A stretch of 64,000 bases of DNA from Nitrosomonas sp. Its GTDB lineage: Bacteria; Pseudomonadota; Gammaproteobacteria; Burkholderiales; Nitrosomonadaceae. A program made the position numbers and the translations under genes. Shown piece by piece: positions 37,485 through 48,031 of this stretch; position 1 is the stretch's first letter; every line of letters begins with the position of its first letter. The DNA is taken from the NCBI GenBank assembly GCA_028577615.1, contig JAJSDU010000005.1:1-64000 (forward strand), in the 5' to 3' direction. The notes under the pieces were generated by a model, which saw only the letters and a list, made by a program, of their open reading frames with translations, was not told the DNA's origin and made no database searches.

Positions 37485-38168
37485 CGACGCCAGCACGCCA
37501 TCGACCAGCTGTATCTGCCGTTGACAGCGCTTTGACAGGTTTTCATCGTGTGTCACCAGCACCAGCGTGGTGCCCAGCTCACGATTCAGCTCAAACATCA
37601 ACTCGATAATCTGTTTGCCGGTAGCCGAATCCAGGTTTCCAGTCGGCTCATCGGCCAGCAATAACTTCGGACGCGTGGCGAAGGCGCGTGCAATGGCTAC
37701 ACGCTGTTGTTCTCCACCGGAAAGCTGTTTGGGATAATGCTGCAGGCGCAATTCAAGGCCAACACGCTGCAGCAGTTTCCGGGCTGTCGACTCAGCGCCA
37801 TTGATACCCGACAGCTCGAGCGGCAGCATGACATTCTCAAGCGCCGTCAGTGCAGGAAGTAATTGAAACGATTGAAAGACAAAACCAAGGATTTTTCCGC
37901 GCAAAGCCGCACGGCTGTCCTCGTCGAGCTTGAAGATATCCGTATCATCCAGGTGAACTTTACCGGATGTGGGTGTATCCAATCCAGCGAGCAAACCCAG
38001 CAGGGTTGATTTTCCGGAACCCGATGCGCCGACAATGGCAACTGCTTCACCGGCATTCACTTCAAGACTGATGTCTCGTAGAATTGTCAGCGTATCATCA
38101 CCGGTGCTGACCTGTTTTGTAAGCGCCTCCGTCCTCAAAATTGGCTTATTGACACGATTCTTTACCAT
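37479..38168 (-). CDS. ybbA: ABC transporter ATP-binding protein, YbbA/LolD type
   Basis: This 229-residue ATPase has Walker [11 protein letters not shown]-loop [16 protein letters not shown], signature [12 protein letters not shown], Walker [13 protein letters not shown] and the H-switch LVTH. It belongs to the MacB/LolD/YbbA class that powers membrane-anchored permeases without transporting through the membrane in the usual way. A permease gene such as ybbP normally follows, but here the gene ends against the giant protein gene (6-bp convergent overlap). Start 38168 (MVKNRVNKP) is preferred to 38258. Its ATG shares bases with the divergent tesA ATG. Confidence 0.88.
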   Translation of the reverse strand: MVKNRVNKPILRTEALTKQVSTGDDTLTILRDISLEVNAGEAVAIVGASGSGKSTLLGLLAGLDTPTSGKVHLDDTDIFKLDEDSRAALRGKILGFVFQSFQLLPALTALENVMLPLELSGINGAESTARKLLQRVGLELRLQHYPKQLSGGEQQRVAIARAFATRPKLLLADEPTGNLDSATGKQIIELMFELNRELGTTLVLVTHDENLSKRCQRQIQLVDGVLASS

Positions 38169-38886
38169 GAAAAAATTCCTAGCTTTTGTAGTCTTCTTCT
38201 TTTTTAGCATACACGGTGCTGGCGTATTTGCAACGCCGGCACAACACAAAACCACCATTATGGTTTATGGTGACAGTTTGTCAGCAAATTACGGCATTCC
38301 TACCGATGCAGGATGGGTTGCGCTGCTGGAGCAGCGTCTGCTGTCATATTCACCATCTTTCCGGGTCATCAATGCCAGTGTCAGCGGCGAAACAACGCTG
38401 GGCGGACGCAATCGCATCGAGCAGGCGCTCAATGTGCATCATCCGGACATCGTTATTCTCGGATTGGGTGCCAATGATGGCCTGCGAGGCGCTGCAATCA
38501 GAACAATCTATGACAATCTGGCTGCAATTATTGAAATCTGCCAGAGGAACAATACTGTTGTCCTGCTCGCTGGCATGCAATTGCCGCCCAATTATGGCAT
38601 GACTTATACCCGAAAGTTCCAGGATATTTACCCGCAGCTCGCCGAATACTATCAAACCGGCCTGATTCCATTTTTACTTGCCGGGTTCGGTGAAAATAAA
38701 GAATTTTTCCAGCCTGACGGCATTCACCCGACGGCGATCGCGCAAAAAATGATCGTTGAAAATGTCTGGCATGTATTACAACCCATGATTCACAAGCATC
38801 TCATTGCAACTACGCGTCAAGATGACTTAAAAAAGCCCGCAGATCGGCAGGCAGGTCTGCCGTCAGTTCTAATGGCTGACCATTGA
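38167..38886 (+). CDS. tesA: Arylesterase/lysophospholipase TesA (SGNH hydrolase)
   Basis: This 239-residue exported esterase has a signal peptide (about 1-24; [22 protein letters not shown] is longer than usual in aromatic residues). SGNH blocks are YGDSLSANYGI (catalytic Ser), a Gly in SVSGETT, GANDGLRG (Asn) and DGIHPT (Asp/His). It hydrolyses thioesters and lysophospholipids in the periplasm. The divergent YbbA-type ATPase is its common neighbour. The 3' end overlaps the convergent rluC by 77 bp, leaving a C-terminal tail beyond the SGNH fold. Confidence 0.92.
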   Translation: MKKFLAFVVFFFFSIHGAGVFATPAQHKTTIMVYGDSLSANYGIPTDAGWVALLEQRLLSYSPSFRVINASVSGETTLGGRNRIEQALNVHHPDIVILGLGANDGLRGAAIRTIYDNLAAIIEICQRNNTVVLLAGMQLPPNYGMTYTRKFQDIYPQLAEYYQTGLIPFLLAGFGENKEFFQPDGIHPTAIAQKMIVENVWHVLQPMIHKHLIATTRQDDLKKPADRQAGLPSVLMADH

Positions 38887-39790
38887 GCGGGTGACTAATC
38901 CGCATGCTGGCAGCATGTAAAAACATGCGGTCCAGGCTGACTGAACTGCCACTTCTGGATAACCGCTTATTGATGACAAAATCGCCATATTTGCTGTCGC
39001 CGATAATCGGATAACCCAGGTGCGCCAGATGCACACGAATTTGATGCGTACGTCCTGTTTTCAGTTCGGCGTTCAATAAACTGTAATCCCGCCATGTTTT
39101 CAACAACGTAAAAACCGTATGGGCATCCATTGCTTTGAAAGGTGAAGTCTTTTCTTCTGCTTTATGATGTTTGCCGGTTGCTACCGTTACACGCCGCTCA
39201 CCTTCTTTCGTCACATATTTTATCAATGGCAGTTTGACATGTTGCCGCGTATTCGGCCACTTTCCCCTGACCAGAACCTGATAATGCTTTTCAGTATGCC
39301 CGGAACGGATCTGCTGATGCAGTGCAACCAGCGCACTGCGCTTTTTGGCCAGTAACAGTACACCGGAGGTCTCGCGATCGAGTCGATGCGCCAGCTCAAG
39401 AAACCGCATTTCAGGATGCTGCGCACGAAGCTGTTCAATGATGCCGAAACTGATGCCGCTGCCGCCATGAACAGCAATTCCGGATGGTTTATTGATAACC
39501 AGCAGCGCTTCATCTTCAAAAATGATATGCAACAGTGGTGTTTTCGAAATGATCCGTCGTGCTGCCGTAGCGGTCGCCGGAACCGTAATCGGTGGAATCC
39601 TTATCAGATCGCCTGGCGCCAAGCGATAGTGAAAGTCGATGCGTTTGCCGTTAACACGTACCTGTCCACTGCGTAATAATTGGTAGATATGACTTTTGGG
39701 CACATTTTTGCAGCGTTTGAACAAAAAATTGTCAATACGCTGATCAGTGCCGTCTTCACTGACGATTTCCTTGACGACCTCGGTTTTCAA
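38810..39790 (-). CDS. rluC: 23S rRNA pseudouridine synthase RluC
   Basis: This 326-residue enzyme has an N-terminal S4 RNA-binding domain (about 18-65) and a RluA-type catalytic domain with HRLDRETSGVLLLAKK, in which D138 is the catalytic aspartate. RluC modifies U955, U2504 and U2580 of 23S rRNA in E. coli. It is divergent from rne, the same relation as in E. coli, which supports RluC over RluD. Confidence 0.93.
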   Translation of the reverse strand: MKTEVVKEIVSEDGTDQRIDNFLFKRCKNVPKSHIYQLLRSGQVRVNGKRIDFHYRLAPGDLIRIPPITVPATATAARRIISKTPLLHIIFEDEALLVINKPSGIAVHGGSGISFGIIEQLRAQHPEMRFLELAHRLDRETSGVLLLAKKRSALVALHQQIRSGHTEKHYQVLVRGKWPNTRQHVKLPLIKYVTKEGERRVTVATGKHHKAEEKTSPFKAMDAHTVFTLLKTWRDYSLLNAELKTGRTHQIRVHLAHLGYPIIGDSKYGDFVINKRLSRSGSSVSLDRMFLHAASMRISHPLNGQPLELTADLPADLRAFLSHLDA

Positions 39791-40335
39791 TAGATTTTTT
39801 TGCCTATATGTTGCGTTTTACCTATAATTCCCAACTTGGGTCGAAGTATTTGTTCAAAGTATCAAAGTGTCCATTCGCTTTCCATTTCATTTCTTCTATT
39901 CGGTTGTAAAATCGTTAAGCATAAATTTTCCGCTGAAGTTCTGAAATCTCAAAATATCTCACCTTGGCAGAATTGCTCAATCAACAGTCAATACTCAGCA
40001 GTCATTCAATGAGAGAAGACGAAAAATACTATCGGAACATCACTGCATCAGCAATTTTTTTCGACACAAAGGTGCCAAAAAAACATTCCATAAATTATGA
40101 AAGGATCTGATGTTATATAACAATTTCCACTGGCTTCAAGTATTTCAGTAAACTGGATTATTTACATCACTACAGTTATTATAGCTATACCACGATTATT
40201 AAATAATAGAATACAATAGAATTAACATAAATTGATTAATAATATTACAATTAAACCCCCGGAAACTCGTCATCTTCATTATGTTTTTTTGAAATTTCAT
40301 CAGTTCGCTTGTGTTGTAACACGTAAGGCATATAA
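39791..40335 (+). promoter_or_regulatory. Divergent rluC-rne region and long rne leader
   Basis: These 545 bp, AT-rich towards the right, have no convincing gene (a 70-codon frame at 39800-40012 is not supported). In E. coli the rne mRNA has a structured leader of about 360 nt through which RNase E represses itself; this spacer has room for the same. A small hairpin GTGTT/AACAC lies just before the ribosome site AAGG. The promoter was not assigned. Confidence 0.5.
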
Positions 40336-43032
40336 ATGAGACGAATGCTATTTAATGCGACCCAACCTGAAGAGTTGCGTGTTGCCATTGTCAATGGTCA
40401 GAAACTGATTGATCTTGACATCGAATCCATCAATAAAGAACAGCGAAAAAGTAACATCTATAAAGCAGTAATAACACGACTGGAACCGAGTCTGGAAGCC
40501 GCTTTTGTCGATTACGGCTGTGAACGGCATGGTTTTCTTCCATTTAAGGAAATTTCGCCCTGTTGCTTTGGCGACAGAGCATCGGGAGTTTCGCAAAGCC
40601 GTATTCAGGAATTTCTGCACGAAGGGTTGGAGCTGATTGTTCAGGTCGACAAAGATGAACGCGGCACAAAAGGGGCAGCATTAACCACATATATTTCGCT
40701 CGCTGGACGCTATCTGGTGCTCATACCCAATAATCCCAACAGTGGCGGTGTTTCGCGTCGTATCACAGGTGACGATCGCAATGAGATGCGCGAAGTGCTG
40801 GCGAAGCTGGAAATCCCGGATGGCATGAGTGTTATTGCTCGAACCGCGGGCATTGGTCGCAGTGAGGAAGAATTACAGTGGGACTTGAACTATCTGACAC
40901 AGCTGTGGCGTGCGATCGAAGAAGCGGCCAATAATCAGAGCGGTGTTTTTTTGATTTATCAGGAAAGCAGTCTGGTTATTCGCGCCATTCGCGATTATTT
41001 CAATTATGAAATCGGTGAAATCCTGATCGATAATCGCGAAATATATGAGCAGGCATGCCAGTTCATGCTGCATGTCATGCCGGGCAACATCGACCGGTTG
41101 AAATATTACCATGATGATGTGCCTTTGTTCTCCCGCTTCCAGATCGAACACCAGATTGAAACGGCATATTCGCGGCAGGTCACCTTGCCTTCGGGTGGTG
41201 CAATCGTCATCGACCACACTGAAGCGCTGGTATCTGTAGATGTCAACTCCGCCCGTGCTATTCGTGGCGCAGATATTGAACATACGGCGCTGAATACCAA
41301 TCTGGAAGCGGCGGATGAGATAGGGCGGCAATTACGTTTACGCGATCTCGGCGGCTTGATTGTCATCGATTTTATCGATATGGAATCGTCGCGCAATCAA
41401 CGTGAAGTTGAAGCCCGTCTGCAGGAAGCATTGCGTCAGGACCGTGCGCGGGTGCAGATCGGCAAAATATCCCGCTTTGGATTGCTTGAACTGTCACGTC
41501 AACGTCTTCGTCCGTCACTCGGCGAAAGCAACTATTCTTCGTGTCCGCGCTGTCATGGCACGGGCTATGTCCGCAGTACCGATTCCTCCGCGCTGCATGT
41601 TCTGCGTATCATTCAGGAAGAAGTCATGAAAGAGCACACCAGTGCATTGCATGTCCAGCTGCCCATCGAAGTGGCGACTTACTTGCTGAATGAAAAGCGT
41701 ACTGAAATTCATGAAATTGAAGAACGGCTTAATGTGGATATCATTCTGATACCCAATATCCATCTTGAGACGCCGAAATATAAAATAACCCGCTTGCGTC
41801 ATGAAGATACGAAACAAGCGGAGCCTCAGGCCAGCTACACTTTGGTCGATAAGTCAGCGGAAGATCTTGTTCCGGATCTGACCGAACGGAAACAGAAGCC
41901 GCAGCGTCCCAAGGCTGCTGTCCAGGGAATAACACCTGCACAGCCTGCGCCAATCCGGGAAGATAAAACGAGAGAAACATCGCTGCTGGATAAATTCTTT
42001 AGCTGGTTTAAGCCGGCGCACAGCGCTGAAACAAGAGAAAATACTCAGACCGAGAATCCTGAAAGAGCGACGACGAGCGAAAAAGGCGCTTCTTCATCAC
42101 AGGATCGTAACAAAAAGAATGCACGCGGACGTAATCGGCCACGCAGTCGTGGTGACCGCAAGAATCACACATCGGCAAAACAACCGCTGAAGGATGCTGT
42201 CGATCAGAATGCTGACAGAAATGAAGTGATAACAGACGTGTCATCTCCATTCAGCGAAGAAAAAGCAGAGATATCGCTTGTGCAGGCTGATGTGCAATCC
42301 TTGCCACTGACGCAGGATATATCCACAGTATCCTCCTCCGATGAATCCGGAGTCATTCCGGCTGCTGGTGGGGAGGGAAGCATTTCCACTGAAAAGCTGG
42401 ATGACAAAAAGCGCACGCGCAGACGCCGCAGCCCTCGACAGAAAGATCGTTCCATACACAGCAAATCCGTCGAATCTTTTAAAGAGGACTCAGCTGACCA
42501 TGTACCGCTACCGCTTATTGATGCAGCGACCGATCAACTGCCATTCGCATCGGACTCGATCTCCGTCTCCGTAGCCAAGCCGCATGCAGTCGATGATTCA
42601 GTCCATGCTGCCATTGCTGACCTAAGTCCGGTTGCTGAGAAAATGCATGCACACTCGCCGCTGACGCAGCAAGGCAACGAACAATCAGCGATTGATCCGG
42701 ATATTCGCGCTGCTGATCAACAACATAGCCAAAGTAAAGCTGCTAACCCGGAAATTAACAACGACCCGGTATTCGGTCTGCATGAAACACCGGCGGCTAT
42801 CCGCGTTGCGAAATCATCCGAAGTTTCCGGGGTTTCCAGAAAAATTCCTCATGAACCTCAAAAGAAGCCGAATCTGGAAGAGAGCGGTCTGGTTATGATT
42901 GAAACACCGCCTGAAAAAATCGAGTTATCCGGCGAAGAACAATTGCCATTGAAAAAGCGTCCGCGACGGAAAATTAAAAATGCTGATGTGCCCGAAACGG
43001 ATAATCTGACCCAGATAGAAACACGGGAATAA
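40336..43032 (+). CDS. rne: Ribonuclease E
   Basis: This 898-residue protein starts [19 protein letters not shown], almost as in E. coli. The catalytic half (1-about 500) contains the S1 domain (about 35-125), the 5'-sensor/RNase H-like parts, DNase I-like motif with metal aspartates (VDVNSAR and IDFIDM) and the zinc link CPRC (C403, C406). The C-terminal half, about 520-898, is charged and disordered with Arg-rich patches ([23 protein letters not shown]) that bind RNA and should scaffold the degradosome. It processes rRNA and tRNA and begins mRNA decay. Confidence 0.96.
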   Translation: MRRMLFNATQPEELRVAIVNGQKLIDLDIESINKEQRKSNIYKAVITRLEPSLEAAFVDYGCERHGFLPFKEISPCCFGDRASGVSQSRIQEFLHEGLELIVQVDKDERGTKGAALTTYISLAGRYLVLIPNNPNSGGVSRRITGDDRNEMREVLAKLEIPDGMSVIARTAGIGRSEEELQWDLNYLTQLWRAIEEAANNQSGVFLIYQESSLVIRAIRDYFNYEIGEILIDNREIYEQACQFMLHVMPGNIDRLKYYHDDVPLFSRFQIEHQIETAYSRQVTLPSGGAIVIDHTEALVSVDVNSARAIRGADIEHTALNTNLEAADEIGRQLRLRDLGGLIVIDFIDMESSRNQREVEARLQEALRQDRARVQIGKISRFGLLELSRQRLRPSLGESNYSSCPRCHGTGYVRSTDSSALHVLRIIQEEVMKEHTSALHVQLPIEVATYLLNEKRTEIHEIEERLNVDIILIPNIHLETPKYKITRLRHEDTKQAEPQASYTLVDKSAEDLVPDLTERKQKPQRPKAAVQGITPAQPAPIREDKTRETSLLDKFFSWFKPAHSAETRENTQTENPERATTSEKGASSSQDRNKKNARGRNRPRSRGDRKNHTSAKQPLKDAVDQNADRNEVITDVSSPFSEEKAEISLVQADVQSLPLTQDISTVSSSDESGVIPAAGGEGSISTEKLDDKKRTRRRRSPRQKDRSIHSKSVESFKEDSADHVPLPLIDAATDQLPFASDSISVSVAKPHAVDDSVHAAIADLSPVAEKMHAHSPLTQQGNEQSAIDPDIRAADQQHSQSKAANPEINNDPVFGLHETPAAIRVAKSSEVSGVSRKIPHEPQKKPNLEESGLVMIETPPEKIELSGEEQLPLKKRPRRKIKNADVPETDNLTQIETRE

Positions 43033-43077
43033 AGCAAAATAGACCGGGAGTAAGTCCGCAGTAAAAAGCCGGAACGT

Positions 43078-45801
43078 TTAATGCGCCTGCTCCCAGTTTT
43101 TACCGACACCGACATCAACCAGTAAAGGCACATCGAGACTGATCACATTGCTCATATACCGGGGCAATCCGGACAGAATCGTATCAACTTCATGATCTGG
43201 CACCTCGAGTACCAGCTCATCGTGTACCTGCATGATCAGTTGACTTTGTAATCGGGCTTCTGCAAGCCATCGCTGTACGGCAATCATGGCCAGCTTGATG
43301 ATATCTGCCGCGGTACCCTGCATGGGGGCATTGATGGCCGCACGCTCTGCACCCTGTCGGCGATTGCCATTGGGACTGTTAATCTCCGGCAGCCACAGTC
43401 TGCGGCCAAGCACTGTTTCGACAAAACCTGCCATTCTGGCTTGCTCCCGGGTGCGCTGCATATAATCAGCCACGCCAGGATAGCGTTGAAAGTACCGGTC
43501 TATATACGCTCGCGCCGCACTGCGCTGGATACCGAGCTGCGCCGCCAGACCGAATTCCGACATTCCATAAATCAGACCAAAATTGATAACTTTAGCGTAA
43601 CGACGCTTTTCTGCATCGATCTGGTCCACCGGTAAGGCAAAAATTTCAGCGGCCGTGGCGCTGTGAATATCCTCTCCCGCGGCAAAGGCTTTGAGTAATC
43701 CATCGTCCTGAGAAATGTGCGCCATAATGCGCAGCTCGATCTGTGAATAATCGGCGGAAACGATTCTGCAATGCGCGGGAGCGATGAATGCTTCGCGTAT
43801 CCTGCGGCCCTCAGCGGTTCGCACTGGAATATTCTGTAAATTAGGATCCGAACTGGCCAGACGCCCGGTTACCGCGACAGCCTGTGCGTAATTGGTATGC
43901 ACGCGTCCGGTCGCCGGATTAATCATTTGCGGTAACTTATCCGTATAGGTCGACTTTAATTTTGAAAGTGTACGGTATTCGAGCAGAATTTTCGGCAGCG
44001 GAAAGTCCAGCGCCAGTTGCTGCAGTACGTCCTCGTTGGTTGAGGGCACGCCCTTGGGGGTTTTTTTGACAACCGGCAGTTTCAGACGGTCAAACAGGAT
44101 TTCCTGTATCTGTTTTGGCGAATTCAGATTAAACGATTGCCCGGATAATTCAAACGCCCGTTGTTCGAGCACATCCAGTTTCTCACTGAGTTCCAGACTT
44201 TGCTTCTGCAGTAACTGCTGATCAAGCAAAACGCCATGGCGCTCCATGGCATATAAAACTGCCATAGCCGGCATTTCGATATCCTGGTATATGGACAACT
44301 GCCGTGTATCGGACTGGATTCTGGGATACAGATACTGATGCAGGCGCAGCGTGACATCGGCATCTTCGGCAGCATAGTCTGTCGCCGTTTCGACGGCAAC
44401 CTGCTCAAAACCGATACGCTGCGCGCCTTTACCGGTGACTTCGTCATAACTGATGGTTTTTACATCCAGATGCCGCAGCGCCAAGCTGTCCATATTATGC
44501 GGCTTGTGTGATTCGAGTACATAGGATTGCAACAGCGTGTCATGCGCAATGCCATTCAGACAAAAGCCGTGATTGGCGAAAATGTGTTTGTCATACTTTA
44601 AATTCTGACCGACTTTGTGTTTGTCCGCATTTTCCAGCCAGGGTCTGAGTTTTTCCAGCACATATTGCCGTTCCAGCTGACGTGGCGCGCCGATATAGTG
44701 ATGCATCAACGGAATGTAGGCGGCATGACCGCATGCAAAACAGAACGAAATGCCGACCAGCTCAGCTCGCATCGGATCCAGGCCAGTTGTTTCCGTATCG
44801 AGGGATACCAGCGGCGCCGCATTCAGTTTTTCCAGCCAGGTGTTTAACTGTGCATCGTTCAGAATGGTCTGATATTCAACAGTGTGATTTTCCCGCCGCT
44901 GATCGCGGGGATCCTGTGCGCCGCCATTATCTGCATTTGCTGGATCGGCGTGATTCTGCTGGTGTAATTCCTGCAGCGCCGATTTCATGCTCAATTCCTC
45001 GTAGAGCATCGCCAGACGCCCGGTATCCTGCGGTTTCAGCGTCAGATCGGCAAGGGTGACGGGGAGCTCAACATTGCACTTGATTTCCACCAGTTTGCGC
45101 GAAGTTTCAAACCAGTCAATCGCCTTGCGCAGATTCTCACCAACTACACCCTTGATTTCAGCCACATGCGCAACGATGTTTTCCAGAGATCCGTATTGCT
45201 GAAGCCACTTAACCGCAGTCTTCGGTCCCACTTTCTCTACACCGGGGATATTGTCCGAACTGTCGCCGACCAGCATCAGGTAATCCAGCATGCGCTCCGG
45301 CCTGACGCCAAATTTGGCATAAACACGCGCTTCGTCCAGCACCTCATTATTCATGGTATTCACCAGCGTGATATGCGCATTGACCAGTTGCGCGATATCC
45401 TTGTCACCGGTAGAGATAACACACCGCATATTCTGTTGTTCAGCCTGTCTGGCCAGTGTGCCGATCACGTCATCCGCTTCTACGCCATCGACAATCAGCA
45501 GCGGCCATCCCATCGCTTCAATACAGGCGTGCAACGGCGCTATCTGTACAGCCAGGTCATCCGGCATTGACGGCCGGTGCCCTTTGTAATCCGGATAAAT
45601 TTCATCACGAAATGTTTTACCTTTTGCATCAAACACGCACGCGCTATAATCGGCATGATAATCCTTGTGCAAACGCTTTAACATATTCAGAACGCCGTGA
45701 ATCGCACCAGTCGGTTGGTTGTGCTGACTGCGCAAGTCGGGCAGTGCATGGTAGGCGCGATACAGATAAGACGAACCATCAACCAGCAATAATGTTTTCA
45801 T
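43078..45801 (-). CDS. polA: DNA polymerase I
   Basis: This 907-residue PolA has a 5'-3' exonuclease domain (1-about 290), a 3'-5' proofreading domain with an intact first motif SLDTETTGLDPM, and the family A polymerase (motif A DYSQIELRIMAH, motif B RRYAKVINFGLIYGMS, motif C HDELVLEVP). It fills gaps in repair and replaces Okazaki primers. The start at 45801 (MKTLLLVDGSSYLYRAYHAL) is the family start; a frame to 45894 is artefactual. Only 10 bp separate it from the divergent LOG-family gene. It converges with rne. Confidence 0.97.
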   Translation of the reverse strand: MKTLLLVDGSSYLYRAYHALPDLRSQHNQPTGAIHGVLNMLKRLHKDYHADYSACVFDAKGKTFRDEIYPDYKGHRPSMPDDLAVQIAPLHACIEAMGWPLLIVDGVEADDVIGTLARQAEQQNMRCVISTGDKDIAQLVNAHITLVNTMNNEVLDEARVYAKFGVRPERMLDYLMLVGDSSDNIPGVEKVGPKTAVKWLQQYGSLENIVAHVAEIKGVVGENLRKAIDWFETSRKLVEIKCNVELPVTLADLTLKPQDTGRLAMLYEELSMKSALQELHQQNHADPANADNGGAQDPRDQRRENHTVEYQTILNDAQLNTWLEKLNAAPLVSLDTETTGLDPMRAELVGISFCFACGHAAYIPLMHHYIGAPRQLERQYVLEKLRPWLENADKHKVGQNLKYDKHIFANHGFCLNGIAHDTLLQSYVLESHKPHNMDSLALRHLDVKTISYDEVTGKGAQRIGFEQVAVETATDYAAEDADVTLRLHQYLYPRIQSDTRQLSIYQDIEMPAMAVLYAMERHGVLLDQQLLQKQSLELSEKLDVLEQRAFELSGQSFNLNSPKQIQEILFDRLKLPVVKKTPKGVPSTNEDVLQQLALDFPLPKILLEYRTLSKLKSTYTDKLPQMINPATGRVHTNYAQAVAVTGRLASSDPNLQNIPVRTAEGRRIREAFIAPAHCRIVSADYSQIELRIMAHISQDDGLLKAFAAGEDIHSATAAEIFALPVDQIDAEKRRYAKVINFGLIYGMSEFGLAAQLGIQRSAARAYIDRYFQRYPGVADYMQRTREQARMAGFVETVLGRRLWLPEINSPNGNRRQGAERAAINAPMQGTAADIIKLAMIAVQRWLAEARLQSQLIMQVHDELVLEVPDHEVDTILSGLPRYMSNVISLDVPLLVDVGVGKNWEQAH

Positions 45802-45811
45802 TAAAAATCCT

Positions 45812-46531
45812 ATGAGCCTGCAAAATAAACCCGCCACCGCACTTCCTCTGGAAAAGCAATGGTCCGCAAAAGAATCGTGGCGCTTGTTCGGCATTATGGC
45901 AGAATTTGTCGAAGGAACAGAGCGCCTTGATTCGATTCAGCCTGCCGTGAGCATTTTCGGCAGTGCACGCACCGATGCGAATCATCCGCACTATAAGCTG
46001 ACCGAACAGATCGCGCGCCAGCTTTCCGATGCCGGTTTCTCGGTTATTTCCGGCGGCGGCCCCGGCGTCATGGAAGCGGCCAATAAAGGCGCTTACTACG
46101 GCAGCTCTCCGAGTATCGGATTGAATATTCAGTTGCCCCATGAGCAGCGTCGCAATCCTTATCAGGATATCAGCCAGTCATTCCGTCATTTTTTCGCGCG
46201 CAAATACATGTTTGTCAAGTTTGCCACTGCCTATGTTGTCATGCCCGGCGGATTCGGCACGCTGGATGAACTGATGGAAGCGCTCACGCTCGTGCAAACG
46301 GGAAAAACGCGTAAAATGCCGATTATCCTGGTCTGTTCCGATTTCTGGCGCGGTTTGATCGATTGGTTCAGAAATGTTCTGATCGCGGAAAACTGCATTT
46401 CGCCTGAGGACATGGATTTGATACAAATCATCGATGAACCGCAGGAGGTGGTCAGCGCGATTTTCAAACATTACGAGACCCGCGGTTTCCAGCCCAGTTC
46501 CGAGGAACGTGAAATTCAGCTGAATCTGTAA
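45812..46531 (+). CDS. TIGR00730-type Rossmann protein (LOG family nucleotide 5'-monophosphate nucleosidase)
   Basis: This 239-residue protein has the LOG family motifs SGGGPGVMEAANKGA and PGGFGTLDELMEALTLVQTGK. Members cleave nucleoside 5'-monophosphates or cytokinin ribotides and were long misnamed lysine decarboxylases. An N-terminal helical extension (about 1-45) resembles the PpnN-like branch, but the protein is much shorter than PpnN. It shares a 10-bp divergent start region with polA. Confidence 0.85.
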   Translation: MSLQNKPATALPLEKQWSAKESWRLFGIMAEFVEGTERLDSIQPAVSIFGSARTDANHPHYKLTEQIARQLSDAGFSVISGGGPGVMEAANKGAYYGSSPSIGLNIQLPHEQRRNPYQDISQSFRHFFARKYMFVKFATAYVVMPGGFGTLDELMEALTLVQTGKTRKMPIILVCSDFWRGLIDWFRNVLIAENCISPEDMDLIQIIDEPQEVVSAIFKHYETRGFQPSSEEREIQLNL

Positions 46532-46592
46532 CCAACATCGGCGAATTTGGGTAAAATACCCATTCTGCCATATCAGACCACCGGATAATGCC

Positions 46593-46991
46593 ATGTACCG
46601 ATTATTATTGATCCTGCTGCTCAGTTTTGCGCTTTCTCTCGCGCTGCCGCTGATGGCACAATCCGATAGACCCAAAAATCTGGTACCGCTGCCTGAAATA
46701 CCGGAGTTACCCAAACTGGACAACGAAGACCTGCCGGAACTGGCCGCGCCGCCGCCATTGCCTCCCGATATGGAGCTTGACCCCGAGCTCGAGCCGCAGG
46801 TAACGATTATCAAGCGCGGCGAAGATACCATTGAGGAATATCGCCTCAACGGTGAGTTGTACATGATCAAGGTGACACCGCGCGTTGGCTTTCCCTATTA
46901 CATGGTCAGAAATCGCGGCCGTATCAACGAACATTCGGGCGAACCCGGAAACAACATCAGTACGCCCATGTGGCGGCTGCTTGAATTCTGA
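46593..46991 (+). CDS. DUF2782 family protein
   Basis: This 132-residue protein has a signal peptide (about 1-23, ending LMAQ), a Pro/Leu/Glu-rich linker, and a C-terminal DUF2782 domain (about 65-110) with VTIIKRGEDTIEEYRLNGELYMIKVTP-type sequence. The function is unknown. Its place between polA and thrB is conserved in pseudomonads. Confidence 0.85.
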   Translation: MYRLLLILLLSFALSLALPLMAQSDRPKNLVPLPEIPELPKLDNEDLPELAAPPPLPPDMELDPELEPQVTIIKRGEDTIEEYRLNGELYMIKVTPRVGFPYYMVRNRGRINEHSGEPGNNISTPMWRLLEF

Positions 46992-47080
46992 ACGTGATAG
47001 ACAGGGACAGCCGCCGTCAAATCATTCAATCCGCTTCCACAACATCCGCATCCACTAGCCTTTTTCCACGTTATTAACGC

Positions 47081-48031
47081 ATGTCCGTTTTTACACCTGT
47101 CACTGAAAAACAACTTTCCGGCTGGCTGAGAAACTACGCACTGGGCGAACTGATCGACTTGCAGGGCATTTCATCCGGCATCGAGAACTCCAATTTCTTT
47201 GTCACTACCGCGCAAAACAAATTTGTATTGACGCTGTTCGAGAAACTGACCACCAGTGAGCTGCCTTTTTACCTGAATCTCATGGCGCATTTATCCAGTC
47301 ATCAGATTCCCTGTCCAGCACCGGTTCCCATGCGTGACAACCGATTGTTCGGTGAACTCAACGGCAAGCCGGCATGTATCGTTTCCTGTTTACCGGGAAA
47401 GTCGCTGGAAACCCCGGGTCCGGCGCATTGCGCGGAAGTCGGCAGCATGCTGGCGAAGATGCATATCAGCGGGCAGACCTATTCTGCCCGCATGGAGAAT
47501 CCGCGCGGATTGCGCTGGTGGCAGGCGAGAAAACCGGAAATCGAGCCTTTCCTGAATCCGGGAGAATGCGCATTACTCAATAGCGAACTGGATTTTCAGT
47601 CATCATCTCAGCCGGAAAATCTGCCCAGCGGCGTCATTCACGCCGATCTTTTCCGGGACAACATCCTTTTTACCGATCATGCCATCGGTGGCGTGATTGA
47701 TTTCTATTTCGCCTGCAATGATAATCTGCTGTACGATCTGGCCATTGTCGTCAACGACTGGTGTATTACCGAACAGAGAACTCTGGATGAGCCGCGCACA
47801 TTATCGCTGCTCAGAGCCTATCACAGTATCCGTCCGCTGACTGTGGCCGAACACCATTTCTGGCCTGTCATGCTGCGCGCAGGCGCATTGCGTTTCTGGA
47901 TTTCCCGTTTGTACGATTATCATTTGCCCAGGCCGGGAGAGCTCACGCACGCAAAAAATCCAGATGAATTTAAAACACTGTTACAGCATCATTCGGAAAA
48001 TCAGGATAAACTGAAACAACTTTGGCTATGA
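47081..48031 (+). CDS. thrB: Homoserine kinase (ThrB type II)
   Basis: This 316-residue kinase of the APH/choline-kinase fold phosphorylates homoserine in threonine synthesis, unlike the GHMP-type ThrB of E. coli. Visible are the catalytic loop [13 protein letters not shown] (near 188-200) and the metal-binding [12 protein letters not shown]. Family length is normal. The stop codon abuts the repeat element at 48032. Confidence 0.95.
   Translation: MSVFTPVTEKQLSGWLRNYALGELIDLQGISSGIENSNFFVTTAQNKFVLTLFEKLTTSELPFYLNLMAHLSSHQIPCPAPVPMRDNRLFGELNGKPACIVSCLPGKSLETPGPAHCAEVGSMLAKMHISGQTYSARMENPRGLRWWQARKPEIEPFLNPGECALLNSELDFQSSSQPENLPSGVIHADLFRDNILFTDHAIGGVIDFYFACNDNLLYDLAIVVNDWCITEQRTLDEPRTLSLLRAYHSIRPLTVAEHHFWPVMLRAGALRFWISRLYDYHLPRPGELTHAKNPDEFKTLLQHHSENQDKLKQLWL

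Noticed and set aside
39800..40012. 70-codon frame in the rne leader
   Set aside because: No ribosome site, no family resemblance and low-complexity composition.
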